Below are positions 36,625 to 45,214 of a stretch of DNA of 64,000 bases, piece after piece. The stretch comes from an uncultured Poribacteria bacterium (GTDB lineage Bacteria > Poribacteria > WGA-4E > WGA-3G), in contig OY282383.1 of assembly GCA_958295855.1 (NCBI GenBank), positions 1,184,481 to 1,248,480 on the forward strand. Direction: 5' to 3'. A model generated the notes under the pieces. That model did no database searches. It was not told the origin of the DNA and saw nothing but the letters and a program-made list of their open reading frames with translations. The position numbers were made by a program, and so were the translations under genes. Positions within the stretch are counted from its first letter, which is position 1; the number at the start of each line of letters is the position of its first letter.

Positions 36625-37115
36625 ATTGCCAAGTGTTAACAAGCAAAAGGACTTTTTAAAGTTCCTTGCGGTGCGTTCAGGCCATCTGTAAAAAGAACAA
36701 TCGCCTCCGTGGAGAAAAAAAGAGCGTTAAATCAGCGTTGGCATATCGCCCCGCTTTTGCGGCGTAATGGTATCAGCCCCTGCTTTGCAGGGGTAATATA
36801 CCACTGCGCCCAGATGCGACGTGCATCGCGGGGTAAATGCCCTTGCCTCTGACGAGATTTTTGCGGCTAAAAGGGTATCACCCCGCAAAGCGGGGAAAAT
36901 ACCACCTGCGCCCAAGTTGCGCGTGAATTGTATGTTACCCCGCTTTGCGGGGAAGCATACCTGTTAGCAAGCAACTTTTTTATTTCTTACTTATGCGACG
37001 TGCATTCACAGGTTTCAAACGTTTGCCACTAGAAGTTTCCCACTATTTTCAATAGTGGTGAACTTTTCAATAGTGGTGAAACTTCTACAGAACACAACTT
37101 CCGGACTAGGCACCA
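36625..37115. other. Intergenic region made of palindromic repeats
   Basis: No gene is visible. It contains family 1 hairpins at about 36749-36762, 36777-36793, 36881-36895 and 36938-36952, a GCAACTTTTTTATTTCTTAC element near 36971, and a family 2 hairpin at 37040-37058 followed by a half copy (TTTTCAATAGTGGTGAAACT) near 37066. The region separates the DUF971-rhodanese gene from the SufT-like gene. Confidence 0.85.
36757..37015. repeat. Composite repeat block B
   Basis: Near-duplicate of block A (28300-28590). The stretch from TGCGCCCAAGTTGCGCGTG through TTATTTCTTACTTATGC matches almost base for base. The order of the other elements differs and an extra piece (GATGCGACGTGCATCGCGGG) is present. 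Confidence 0.8.
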
Positions 37116-37415
37116 TTAAAACATGCCGAGTTCGTCCCTTGCGTCTTCGCTCATCATTTCGGGGCTCCAGCGCGGTGTCCATACGACATTCACGTTCACC
37201 TCGCCAACACCGTCCATCTGTTGAGTGACGTGCTGTGTGCCGTTGATAATCTGCCCGCCGGCAGGGCATCCGGGGCTCGTTAAGGTCATCGTGATATCAA
37301 CGGTTGTGTCGTTGATGTCAACACCATAGATAAGCCCCATGTCGACGATGTTTATGCCAATTTCCGGGTCGATAATTTGTTTGATACTCTCTAAGACAGT
37401 TTCTTCGGATACCAT
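37116..37415 (-). CDS. DUF59 / SufT-like iron-sulfur assembly protein
   Basis: A 99-aa metal-sulfur cluster biosynthetic protein (MIP18/PaaD/SufT group, DUF59). Typical features are IDPEIGINIVDMGLIYG near the N-terminus and TLTSPGCPAGGQI, which carries the conserved Cys. Family members help transfer Fe-S clusters to targets. ATG 37415 is chosen because GGAGGA lies five nt upstream; 13 extra in-frame codons exist farther upstream. It closes the SUF gene run in transcription order. Confidence 0.88.
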   Translation of the reverse strand: MVSEETVLESIKQIIDPEIGINIVDMGLIYGVDINDTTVDITMTLTSPGCPAGGQIINGTQHVTQQMDGVGEVNVNVVWTPRWSPEMMSEDARDELGMF

Positions 37416-37501
37416 TGGGTTCCTCCAAGAAAATAGATTAGGTATGCGAGGCACAGGGACCTCACGCTACGGTAGAGCAGTGTGTGCGATAATCGTCATG
37501 T

Positions 37502-37517
37502 CCCCTGCAAAGCAGGG
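37502..37517. repeat. Family 1 palindrome between the SufT-like and Rieske genes
   Basis: CCCCTGC-AAA-GCAGGG followed by CGAATGAC, in inverted orientation. The 147-nt gap holds no gene. Confidence 0.75.
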
Positions 37518-37562
37518 CGAATGACATTACGAAAGTTATTCTTCGCCCTACAGTCTTTCCAA

Positions 37563-37874
37563 TTAATCAACGCTAACCAGTATAGCGTCGTCCTCAATTT
37601 TGACGGTGTAGCATTCGACAGCTTCAACCGCAGGCATACAAAGCGGTTCACCTGTCTTCACACAAAAGCGTGCGCCGTGGCGTGGGCATTCTATCTCGTC
37701 GCCACTGAACCAGCCTTCTGCCAAGGGACCGCCGTCGTGCGTACAAACATCCTCCATCGCGTAGAACTTGCCTTCGACGTTGAAGAGCAGCACCGGGACG
37801 AAATCTACCTCAATCAGTTTTTTCGTACCGGGTGGCACTTCATCTACGTTCGCAACTTTGTAAAATTCTGGCAT
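37563..37874 (-). CDS. Rieske-type [2Fe-2S] ferredoxin
   Basis: A 103-aa single-domain Rieske protein. The two cluster-binding boxes are C44-T-H46-DGG and C63-PR-H66-GARF. It resembles the soluble ferredoxins of dioxygenase systems and the NirD/SufE-like Rieske proteins found beside suf genes. No oxygenase gene is close by. Its position between sufU and the SufT-like gene suggests electron transfer linked to cluster assembly, or service as an in-operon client. AGGAGGAAGAAGG precedes the ATG. Confidence 0.9.
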   Translation of the reverse strand: MPEFYKVANVDEVPPGTKKLIEVDFVPVLLFNVEGKFYAMEDVCTHDGGPLAEGWFSGDEIECPRHGARFCVKTGEPLCMPAVEAVECYTVKIEDDAILVSVD

Positions 37875-37938
37875 ATTCGCCTTCTTCCTCCTCGTTTTGA
37901 CCTAGGCAACTTTGAGGTGCGGTGTGTGTTTTGTGTAC

Positions 37939-37955
37939 GGCACGCGGAGCGTGCC
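37939..37955. repeat. Palindrome family 3 copy
   Basis: GGCACGC-GGA-GCGTGCC followed by TACTACTTTG. It has the same design as GGCATAC-GGA-GTATGCC near the clade B R-M genes, with compensated stem changes. It lies between sufU and the Rieske gene. Confidence 0.8.
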
Positions 37956-37977
37956 TACTACTTTGCGTTGTGCTTCC

Positions 37978-38367
37978 CTATTCATCCTCTTCGCCGGGCC
38001 AGCCTTGAACGCCGTAGGCACCGGCTTTGAGGACTTTGAGGGCTAATAAGGCACATTTCACCCGCACAGGACCCAAGGGAATGCCGATCATATCCAAAAT
38101 GTCGTCTCGCGTGAGTTTCTTGACTTCTGCGAGGGTTTTCCCTTCAATTTCCTCGGTTAGCATAGAGGCGGCGGCTTGACTGATAGTACACCCATGCCCA
38201 CAAAATCGGATTTCCCTGATGGTGTCGTCTTCAACAACCAAGTCGATGCGAATCCTGTCACCACACAATGGATTGTCTTCTTCGTGTGAAATATCAGGTT
38301 TCGGAAGCGTGCCGTAGTTGCTCGGATTTTCGTAGTGATCGAGCAGTTCTTCCTGATATATGTTCAT
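37978..38367 (-). CDS. sufU: Iron-sulfur cluster scaffold SufU
   Basis: A 129-aa SufU/IscU-type protein. The three conserved cysteines are present: NPLC35GD, GHGC60 and VKC105ALL. D37 in the first motif is also kept. SufU receives sulfur from SufS as a zinc-dependent transfer protein. The start codon overlaps the sufS stop by 4 nt (ATGA), which indicates translational coupling. The protein is slightly shorter than the ~145-aa Bacillus form. Confidence 0.93.
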   Translation of the reverse strand: MNIYQEELLDHYENPSNYGTLPKPDISHEEDNPLCGDRIRIDLVVEDDTIREIRFCGHGCTISQAAASMLTEEIEGKTLAEVKKLTRDDILDMIGIPLGPVRVKCALLALKVLKAGAYGVQGWPGEEDE

Positions 38368-39644
38368 CGATTTCTCCGAGGCTTTTCATGCCCTTTTGTT
38401 CTTGTCATCAGCGTTTGTGCTTTTCGGAGGCCATCGCATAAACGCTCAACGTCTTCAGTGGTGTTGTAAAGATAGAAGCTCGCGCGAGCCGTGGCAATAA
38501 CACCAAGTTTATGCATGAGCGGCTGCGCGCAATGGTGTCCCGCCCGGATGGCAACCCCCTGCGTATCCAAAATGCCAGCGATGTCGTGCGGGTGGATACC
38601 CGCTATATTGAAGGCGATAACTCCCGCTTTTTGATGCGGTGCCGGGCCATAAAGGGTGATGCCTTCGATGTCCTGTAAGCGGAGATGGGCATATTTAAGG
38701 AGTTCTTGTTCATGAACATGGATTGCCTCTAACCCCGCGTGTGTGAGATAGTCCACGGCGTGGCCAAGTCCGATAGCTTCGGCGATGCTTGGGGTGCCTG
38801 CCTCAAATTTCGCAGGGAGGTCCGCGTAGGTTGACACGTCACGTTCGACAGCCCGAATCATTGAACCGCCTCCGAGAAAGGGTGGCATTTCCTGCAAGAG
38901 TTCCAATTTACCGTACAGCACGCCGACACCTGTGGGCCCACACATTTTATGCCCCGAAAACGCGAGAAAATCACAGTCTAGTTGTTGAACGTCCACCCGA
39001 AAATGCGGCACGGATTGCGCGGCATCCACAACGACCTTTGCCCCGGCAGCATGTGCAGTTTCAATAATGGACTGAAGTGGGGTGATTGTGCCGAGAACAT
39101 TAGAGACGTGTGTCAACGCGACTAGCTTAGTTTTTTCAGTGAGCAGGTCGCGGAGTTGTGTAAAGTCAAGCAAACCTTCATCAGTCATCTCAAGGAAGCG
39201 GAGTGTTGCGCCGGTGCGCTGTGCCAGCAACTGCCACGGAACGAGGTTGCTATGGTGTTCCAGGACGGTGAGGACGATTTCATCGCCTTCCCGGATATTC
39301 GCGCTGCCCCAACTGTAAGCGACAAGATTGATAGACTCCGTGGTATTTCGCGTGAAGATAATTTGGCGTGAACGTTGTGCATTAATCAGCTTCGCCACTT
39401 TCTGGCGGGCGCGCTCGTATTGTTCTGTTGCCTCTTCTGAAATACGATAGATACCGCGGTGGATATTGGAGCGATAGGTATCGTAATACCTGTCCATCGC
39501 TTCAACGACAGGATGCGGTGTTTGCGTTGAGGAAGCACTATCAAGGAAAGCCAACGGGGGCGTGCTGGCAAAAATCGGAAAATCTTTGCGGATAGCTTCC
39601 ACATCAAGAGGTCGAAAGTTCGCGGTAGGCATTGTTTTTTGCAT
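38364..39644 (-). CDS. sufS: Cysteine desulfurase SufS
   Basis: A 426-aa group II cysteine desulfurase (PLP, aminotransferase class V). K233 in FSGHKMCGPTG binds PLP; C372 in RAGHHCAQP is the persulfide cysteine with the short-loop group II context. LEHHSNLVPW and VVDAAQSVPH are further family marks. It takes sulfur from cysteine for Fe-S cluster assembly. M1 at 39644 and M5 at 39632 are both possible starts; neither has a clear ribosome site. It is separated from the glutaredoxin gene by 536 nt of repeats, so it may have its own promoter. Confidence 0.95.
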   Translation of the reverse strand: MQKTMPTANFRPLDVEAIRKDFPIFASTPPLAFLDSASSTQTPHPVVEAMDRYYDTYRSNIHRGIYRISEEATEQYERARQKVAKLINAQRSRQIIFTRNTTESINLVAYSWGSANIREGDEIVLTVLEHHSNLVPWQLLAQRTGATLRFLEMTDEGLLDFTQLRDLLTEKTKLVALTHVSNVLGTITPLQSIIETAHAAGAKVVVDAAQSVPHFRVDVQQLDCDFLAFSGHKMCGPTGVGVLYGKLELLQEMPPFLGGGSMIRAVERDVSTYADLPAKFEAGTPSIAEAIGLGHAVDYLTHAGLEAIHVHEQELLKYAHLRLQDIEGITLYGPAPHQKAGVIAFNIAGIHPHDIAGILDTQGVAIRAGHHCAQPLMHKLGVIATARASFYLYNTTEDVERLCDGLRKAQTLMTRTKGHEKPRRNR

Positions 39645-40180
39645 TTTTTAATAGAAAGGCTATTACCCCGCTTTGCGGGGATTGCCTTCAACCTCGCGGA
39701 GTAAAACAGTTTCTGATGTTGCGATAGCCGAGTGAAAATCTCATATTTTCGTTGTTCCTTGCGGAGTAATCAGCATAAGTAAGAAATAAAAAAGTTGTTC
39801 ATTAAAATTCACAACAATGTAAGAAATAAAAAAGTTGTTCACTTTTCGTTCACAACTTGGTATGAAACCCCTGCTTTGCAGGGGCAAATACCATTGGCAG
39901 GATATGTCTGACGATGCTCTATAGCTCTCGTCGGAGGTTTCTGACGCAATCTTTACAGAAGAGCCCTCCGAGGCTATCCGTTGCGTCACAAACCCCTTCC
40001 GAGATTTACCTTGTGTGTTATCAACTCAGACGATGCTCCCTCGCTACCTTCGCGTTAATTGGCAAGAAATGCTGTAGAACCAAAAAGAAACCCAATTTTG
40101 AAGAGGGTGGAAACCCCCGCAAAGCGGGGGTATATACCTCATGCGGAAAAATCGGAGCAGAAACTGAATTGATGAAAAGA
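39645..40180. other. Repeat-filled gap within the SUF locus
   Basis: No convincing gene. Contains family 1 hairpins at 39666-39680, 39868-39884 and 40114-40130, two inverted copies of the GTAAGAAATAAAAAAGTTG element (about 39780 and 39822), and a unit at about 40042-40091 (CGCGTTAATT, AGAAAT, GAACCAAAAAGAAAC) that recurs at about 42232-42269. The unassigned part 39900-40020 has short inverted stretches only. Confidence 0.75.
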
Positions 40181-40522
40181 CTATCTGCTAGGCAAACCGA
40201 TATTGACAGCAGAGGGTCCGTGGCTTTCACATGCCTGATCGGTTGGCACATCGGTTTCAGCAGTACTAGATCGGACAATGCCTTCTTCAACCAAATAGGT
40301 TTCCACTTCCTCTCCGCTGACATCAGCTAGCATTACGTCGGCGATCTGGACACACGGCTGGTAGGGCTGCCGCGTCTTCTGAACCATTTCACGATAGTTG
40401 TCTGCGTCGTTAATGATGTCTCTGTCTTCATATTCCAAACCGTATTTGGCGAAGATGGCGCGAACACCATTGCTCCAACCACAGACAGGTTTCATATAAG
40501 CGATAATTTTGGGTTGACTCAT
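40181..40522 (-). CDS. Monothiol-type glutaredoxin-related protein (CGWS)
   Basis: A 113-aa thioredoxin-fold protein. The active-site motif C14-GWS corresponds to the CGFS of class II monothiol glutaredoxins, which carry [2Fe-2S] clusters; TRQPYQPCVQI contains the cis-Pro region. The core ends near residue 85. The last ~28 residues (SSTAETDVPTDQACESHGP and beyond) look unstructured and may be a late extension. Its place between sufD and sufS supports a cluster-carrier function. An AAGGAAT ribosome site lies eight nt before the ATG. Confidence 0.8.
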   Translation of the reverse strand: MSQPKIIAYMKPVCGWSNGVRAIFAKYGLEYEDRDIINDADNYREMVQKTRQPYQPCVQIADVMLADVSGEEVETYLVEEGIVRSSTAETDVPTDQACESHGPSAVNIGLPSR

Positions 40523-40630
40523 TGTGAGTGATTCCTTTCTGTTATGGCAACGCCTTGCAGCGCGCCCGTTTTATACCAAGTTGCGCGTGAAAAGCAAGCA
40601 ACTTACTTTGAATTGTAGGGACAGCGTCTG

Positions 40631-40649
40631 CCACTATTTTCAATAGTGG
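40631..40649. repeat. Palindrome family 2 copy
   Basis: CCACTATTTTCAATAGTGG followed by TGAAACATGCC, in the 163-nt gap between sufD and the glutaredoxin gene. Confidence 0.85.
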
Positions 40650-40685
40650 TGAAACATGCCTCCGCAAGGAAAGACGAAAAACCTG

Positions 40686-42056
40686 CTACGCTAGTTTCTG
40701 TGTGACAAGTTTTCTGAGCTCTTCCTGAACCGACTCCAACGGTATCCGTTCCATGACAGGTTCAAAAAATCCATCAACAATCAACCGTTCTGCTTGCGCG
40801 TAAGGGATACCGCGGCTCATGAGGTAAAAAACTTGCTCTGCATCAATCTTACCGGCAGTTGCACCGTGCGTACAACGGACTTCATGGGCCTTAATCTCTA
40901 GCCCCGGCAATGTATCTGTATGTGCGCGTTCGCTGAGGACTAAGTTGTCGTTCTTCTGGTACGCATCCGTATGATTTGCCTCTGGATAGACGTAAATATT
41001 ACCGCCCCAAGCGGTTTGCGATCTGTCTTTCAGGACTGTCCGGTAAAGCAGATCGCTGGAGGTATGCGGTGAAACGTGCTCTTGTGCAGTGCTAACATCT
41101 AAATGTTGACGGGCATCGGTGAAAGACAACCCTAACATTTTGGCGTTACAACCTGTGCCTTCTAAAACAACTGCTTGGTTTACCTTGCTTAACCTGCCAC
41201 CGAAAGCGGCAGTCACCCAGCAGAGCTGCGCGTCTCTATCAACTATTGCACGGTGAGAGGCAAAATTCCAGGTGTGCCGATTCCAGTGTTGAACCTGGAC
41301 GTAGGTTACGGTTGCGTTCTGACCGGCGAAAATTTCGACAGCACCGCTGTGGAAGCCGCTTGTTGTGTCATCGGTGGACAGATTGTCCTCCAAAATCGTA
41401 ACCTGACTGCCAGCTTCAGCGATGATGAGCGTATGCGAAAGATCTGCTTGTTGCGCCTCGGACATCTTGATGTGAACATGCAGTGGCACTTCAACTCTCA
41501 GCCCTTTTGGAACGTGCAAGAGGTAGCCCCCTTGCCAAAATGCCCCGTGTAGCGCGTCAAACTTGTTATGAAGGGCAATATTTCCGCTTTTTAACGCCGT
41601 TTCCAACGTGACAGCCCTCGTCATGAAGTAGGAGCGGAGCAGTTCCTCGCGTTCCCGCAAAGCAGTGTGGAGGTGCGCAAAGTAGACACCCTTTCTTTCC
41701 AACGCTGTAGATAGGGAGGCATGTTGGCACTGCCCGTCTACTTGTACAAGCGCGCCCGCGGTTTCCTCTGATGTGGAAGGGGGTTGTAACCCCGAGAGCC
41801 CCAATGCCTCGCCGTTCGTTGCGGCACTGGGGTGATATTTTTCAAGCGCAAAGCCGCGGAGATGTCGCCGAGTTCGCCGCCAGTAATCTTGGGTACGTAT
41901 ATCTACGGTACGCCGCCACACATCATCTTCGGTTGTATGCGGCATCGGCAACGATTCGTAAAGCGCGTAAGCCTCCAAACGCTTCTTACGCATCCACTGT
42001 GGCTCAGTTGCTGCTATTTTTTGAATAAATTCTTTTGAAAAATGCCCTTTTTGCAA
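40686..42056 (-). CDS. sufD: SUF system protein SufD
   Basis: A 456-aa SufB/SufD-family protein. HNKFDALHGAFWQGGYLLHVPKG is split across the conserved beta-helix entry. HLDVSTAQEHVSPHTSSDLLY and KAHEVRCTHGATAGKID carry the conserved His and Cys of the SufBCD scaffold, and YLMSRGIPYAQAERLIVDGFFEPV is the family's C-terminal signature. Together with SufB and SufC it forms the complex on which clusters are built. The sequence is more diverged than SufB, as usual. It is followed by a repeat-rich gap. Confidence 0.92.
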   Translation of the reverse strand: MQKGHFSKEFIQKIAATEPQWMRKKRLEAYALYESLPMPHTTEDDVWRRTVDIRTQDYWRRTRRHLRGFALEKYHPSAATNGEALGLSGLQPPSTSEETAGALVQVDGQCQHASLSTALERKGVYFAHLHTALREREELLRSYFMTRAVTLETALKSGNIALHNKFDALHGAFWQGGYLLHVPKGLRVEVPLHVHIKMSEAQQADLSHTLIIAEAGSQVTILEDNLSTDDTTSGFHSGAVEIFAGQNATVTYVQVQHWNRHTWNFASHRAIVDRDAQLCWVTAAFGGRLSKVNQAVVLEGTGCNAKMLGLSFTDARQHLDVSTAQEHVSPHTSSDLLYRTVLKDRSQTAWGGNIYVYPEANHTDAYQKNDNLVLSERAHTDTLPGLEIKAHEVRCTHGATAGKIDAEQVFYLMSRGIPYAQAERLIVDGFFEPVMERIPLESVQEELRKLVTQKLA

Positions 42057-42113
42057 TTTTTGTCCTTTATTGGTTATCGGTTATCGGTTATCAGTTGTCA
42101 GTTAAGAGGAGGG

Positions 42114-42193
42114 CTGTAACAATTCACCTGTAGGGGTAGGCCTTGTGCCTACCCTTCCTCTGTAGGGCACCACATGTGCGTGAATTGTTACAG
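42114..42193. repeat. 80-bp nested inverted repeat between sufB and sufD
   Basis: Outer arms CTGTAACAATTCAC (42114-42127) and GTGAATTGTTACAG (42180-42193) are perfect 14-nt inverted repeats. Within them GGGTAGGC-CTTGT-GCCTACCC forms a second hairpin. The upstream 42070-42105 holds repeated GGTTATC units. No coding potential is seen. The form is MITE-like. Confidence 0.75.
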
Positions 42194-42270
42194 CGCACCC
42201 TTTTAACCGAAAACCGAGTTAGCTTCTACGCGTTAATTCGTAAGAAATACTCTCGAACCAAAAAGAAACT

Positions 42271-43689
42271 CTAACCGACTGAACCTTCCATCTGAAGTTG
42301 GATGAGGCGGTTCATTTCGACAGCGTATTCCATCGGCAGTTCCTTAACGAGGGGTTCAATGAACCCGTTCACAATCATAGTAGAGGCTTCCTCTTCCGAA
42401 AGCCCACGGCTCATCAGGTAGAAGAGCTGTTCCTCACCGATTTTGCTGACCCGGGCCTCGTGTTCTATGTTGGTATCGTTCTCGCCGATTTCAATGACAG
42501 GATACGTATCCGAACGTGAGTCTTTGTCAAGGATGAGCGCATCGCAAACGACATGCGATTTGCACCCCTTGGCACCCTTTGCCACATCAACCCACCCCCG
42601 GTAACTGGAACGTCCGCCATCTTTGCTGATGGACTTGGAGGTAATCTGCGATGTGGTGTGCGGAGCACAATGATAGACTTTGGCACCTGCATCTTGGTGC
42701 TGCCCCTTGCTGGCGAACGCGATAGAGAGAATATCACCGCGTGCACCCGGCTCCATCATATAAACGCTTGGATATTTCATCGTCAATTTGCTACCCAGGT
42801 TGCCATCCACCCACTCCATCTGTGCATCTTCGTAGGCAAGTGCGCGCTTGGTGACAAGATTATAGACGTTGTTCGCCCAGTTCTGAATGGTGGTATAGCG
42901 AACCCGAGAGCCTTTCATGCACACAATCTCAACCACGGCACTGTGCAAGGATTCGCTGCTATATGTCGGAGCGGTGCAGCCTTCAACGTAATGCACCTGC
43001 GAACCTTCGTCAGCAATGATAAGGGTGCGTTCAAACTGCCCCATGTTCTCGCTGTTGATACGGAAATAGGCTTGCAACGGGTATTCTACCTTCACACCGG
43101 GCGGCACATAAACGAAACTTCCACCACTCCAGGCAGCACTGTTCAGGGCTGCGAATTGATTATCCGCAGAAGGAATGATGGTGCCGAAGTATTTCTTCAC
43201 CAAGTCGGGGTATTCTTTGACAGCGGTGTCAGTATCCAGAAAAACTACGCCGAGTTCATCTAATTCCTCAACGAGGTTATGGTAAACCACCTCGGAATCG
43301 TATTGCGCGCCGACACCAGCGAGGAACTTCCGTTCGGCCTCCGGGATGCCGAGCCGGTCGAAGGTTTTCTTGATGTCCTCTGGCACATCGTCCCAGCTTC
43401 GTTCGCTCCGGTCAGAGGCTTTGACGTAGTAATAGATGTCGTCAAAATCAAGTTGGGAAAGATCCCCGCCCCATTTTGTCATCGGCTTCTGCTTGAAAAT
43501 TTTGTAAGCGTTGAGCCTGTACTGGCGCATCCAGTCGGGTTCCTCTTTGATGTCGCACATCTGATTGATAACTTCCTCGTCCAATCCTTTACGAGATTTG
43601 AACGTCGGTTTGACATCGTCGTGGAATCCGTATTGGTATTCGTTACTAATTCCTAGTTCTTCAACGGTTTTCATTTCAGGGGTTGCCAT
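42271..43689 (-). CDS. sufB: SUF system protein SufB
   Basis: A 472-aa SufB. The N-terminal [30 protein letters not shown] ([12 protein letters not shown]) and the beta-helix core [21 protein letters not shown] are near-consensus. The C-terminal [20 protein letters not shown] signature is present, with the conserved Cys and Glu residues in the core. SufB is the main cluster scaffold in SufBC2D. It lies second in the run sufC-sufB-sufD. The ATG has only a weak ribosome site. Confidence 0.96.
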   Translation of the reverse strand: MATPEMKTVEELGISNEYQYGFHDDVKPTFKSRKGLDEEVINQMCDIKEEPDWMRQYRLNAYKIFKQKPMTKWGGDLSQLDFDDIYYYVKASDRSERSWDDVPEDIKKTFDRLGIPEAERKFLAGVGAQYDSEVVYHNLVEELDELGVVFLDTDTAVKEYPDLVKKYFGTIIPSADNQFAALNSAAWSGGSFVYVPPGVKVEYPLQAYFRINSENMGQFERTLIIADEGSQVHYVEGCTAPTYSSESLHSAVVEIVCMKGSRVRYTTIQNWANNVYNLVTKRALAYEDAQMEWVDGNLGSKLTMKYPSVYMMEPGARGDILSIAFASKGQHQDAGAKVYHCAPHTTSQITSKSISKDGGRSSYRGWVDVAKGAKGCKSHVVCDALILDKDSRSDTYPVIEIGENDTNIEHEARVSKIGEEQLFYLMSRGLSEEEASTMIVNGFIEPLVKELPMEYAVEMNRLIQLQMEGSVG

Positions 43690-43703
43690 CTTTTTTAGAG
43701 GTT

Positions 43704-43729
43704 ATATGAAAAATCAGGATTTTTCATAT
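43704..43729. repeat. Palindrome family 4 (AT-rich hairpin), perfect copy
   Basis: ATATGAAAAATC-AG-GATTTTTCATAT, a perfect 12-bp stem just upstream of the sufB start. It is followed by smaller GC hairpins (CTCC-TTGC-GGAG). The related copy is at 28167-28193. Confidence 0.8.
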
Positions 43730-43823
43730 TAACTCTCCTCCTTGCGGAGATAAACTTTCTCCGCGGTAGTTATATCTAGTGTTTGGTGACCTGTTTTGCT
43801 ATCCTCATGCTCTGCAAAGTAAA

Positions 43824-44600
43824 TTAAAAACCGTGTTTTTCACGTATCGGATCGTAGCCTTCCGCTTCTAACATCTGTGTCAGTTCCCATCCGCCGGATT
43901 CAACGATTCTGCCATCAAGCAGGATATGCACGAACTGAGGCTGGATGTAGTCCAACAACCGTGGGTAGTGAGTGATAATCAGCACGCCCAATTCGGGGCC
44001 GATCAACCTGCTGACGCTTTCCCCGACGATGCGGACAGCATCAATATCCAGCCCGGAGTCCGTTTCATCAAGGATAGCGATTTTGGGTTCAAGCATAGCA
44101 AGTTGTAGAATTTCCGCACGCTTTTTTTCGCCGCCAGAGAACCCATCGTTGAGGTAGCGCCTCGCGAAGGAATCGTCTACACCGAGTTGTTTCATTTTGT
44201 CGCGAAGTTCGCGGCGGAATTCCCGCATCGGAATCAGGTCGTTGGTATCAGAACCGTTTGTCCCCTGATTACGCACTGCACTCACAGCGAGCCGTAGAAA
44301 ATTCGCCAAACTGACTCCCGGAATCGCTGTCGGGTACTGAAATGCGAGGAAAAGCCCTAATTTCGCACGTTCATTCGCCTCCAACTCCAGAATATCAACC
44401 CCGTTAAAAATTACTTCACCAGAATCAATATCGTAGAAGGGGTGCCCCATCAATCCGTTCGCGAGCGTGCTTTTACCGGAGCCATTTGGGCCCATGAGGG
44501 CGTGAATCTCACCTTGTTTAACGGTTAAGTTTAACCCTTTGATAATTGGTTTTCCTTGGACTTTGATGTGCAAGTCTTTAATCACCAGGTCGTTGCTCAT
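43824..44600 (-). CDS. sufC: SUF ATPase SufC
   Basis: A 258-aa ABC-type ATPase without membrane domain. Walker A is GPNGSGKST (37-45), the ABC signature FSGGEKKRAE (154-163) and Walker B IAILDETDSGLD (175-186). It energises the SufBCD scaffold. It is the first gene of the SUF run on the minus strand, with AAAGGAGT upstream of the ATG. No Rrf2- or SufR-type regulator gene precedes it. Confidence 0.96.
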   Translation of the reverse strand: MSNDLVIKDLHIKVQGKPIIKGLNLTVKQGEIHALMGPNGSGKSTLANGLMGHPFYDIDSGEVIFNGVDILELEANERAKLGLFLAFQYPTAIPGVSLANFLRLAVSAVRNQGTNGSDTNDLIPMREFRRELRDKMKQLGVDDSFARRYLNDGFSGGEKKRAEILQLAMLEPKIAILDETDSGLDIDAVRIVGESVSRLIGPELGVLIITHYPRLLDYIQPQFVHILLDGRIVESGGWELTQMLEAEGYDPIREKHGF

Positions 44601-45214
44601 CTTTTGACTCGGACTCCTTTAAGTTATATTTCCATGTTTGGGCTGCCTTAAGGTTTACCGCTCTGTAGAACTTATACAAATCTCACAAATCTATACATTA
44701 AAGGTATTATCCCCGCTTTGCGGGGTAAATACCGATCTCACATTTGTGGTCATTGCTGTCATACTTCCTGCTTCAACTGCCACTGCCTCACAAACGAGGG
44801 CTTACACGGCATCCACAGGCGTTTAAGGTATTAGCCCTGCTTTGCAGGGTAAATACCGATTACGTCTCGGCTAAGCTGTCCGCGACGTGTCGTAACCATT
44901 GTCGTGTCGTCTCAGATGCTGTAGTGAGACGTTGTTGGCTAGGGGTCTCACGTAGGTCTTATCGCCACCTCCACCGTCGGCGCTGCAGTCGCATTGCCAA
45001 CTCTTAATCCGCAGGTGGTATTCGCCCTGCTTTGCAGGGTAAATACTTTTTTCACGGGGGGTAGGACTGTTCAGCGCGCCACTTCGCATCGTGCAGCAGG
45101 AAACGCTACTCACGCTCCATTCACCATCCTCTGTATCTGTCAGATAAGACTACCTCTTTCAGATAGATTTGATTACATTTGTATAGATTTGATTACATTT
45201 TACGCCACTGCAAC
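44601..45214. other. Intergenic region with three family 1 hairpins and possible transposase relic
   Basis: No intact gene. Hairpins lie at 44711-44725, 44835-44849 and 45025-45039, each preceded by GGTATT and followed by TAAATAC. Between them the minus strand reads like broken coding sequence, for example WQCDCSADGGGG (about 44990-44960) and LVCEAVAVEAGSM (about 44800-44760), which faintly recalls the C-terminal zinc ribbon and tail of IS605-type TnpB proteins. This is weak evidence. Confidence 0.45.

Noticed and set aside
39741..39989. 82-codon frame in the sufS upstream gap
   Set aside because: Built largely from the GTAAGAAATAAAAAAG and family 1 repeats, low in recognisable protein features, with no ribosome site.
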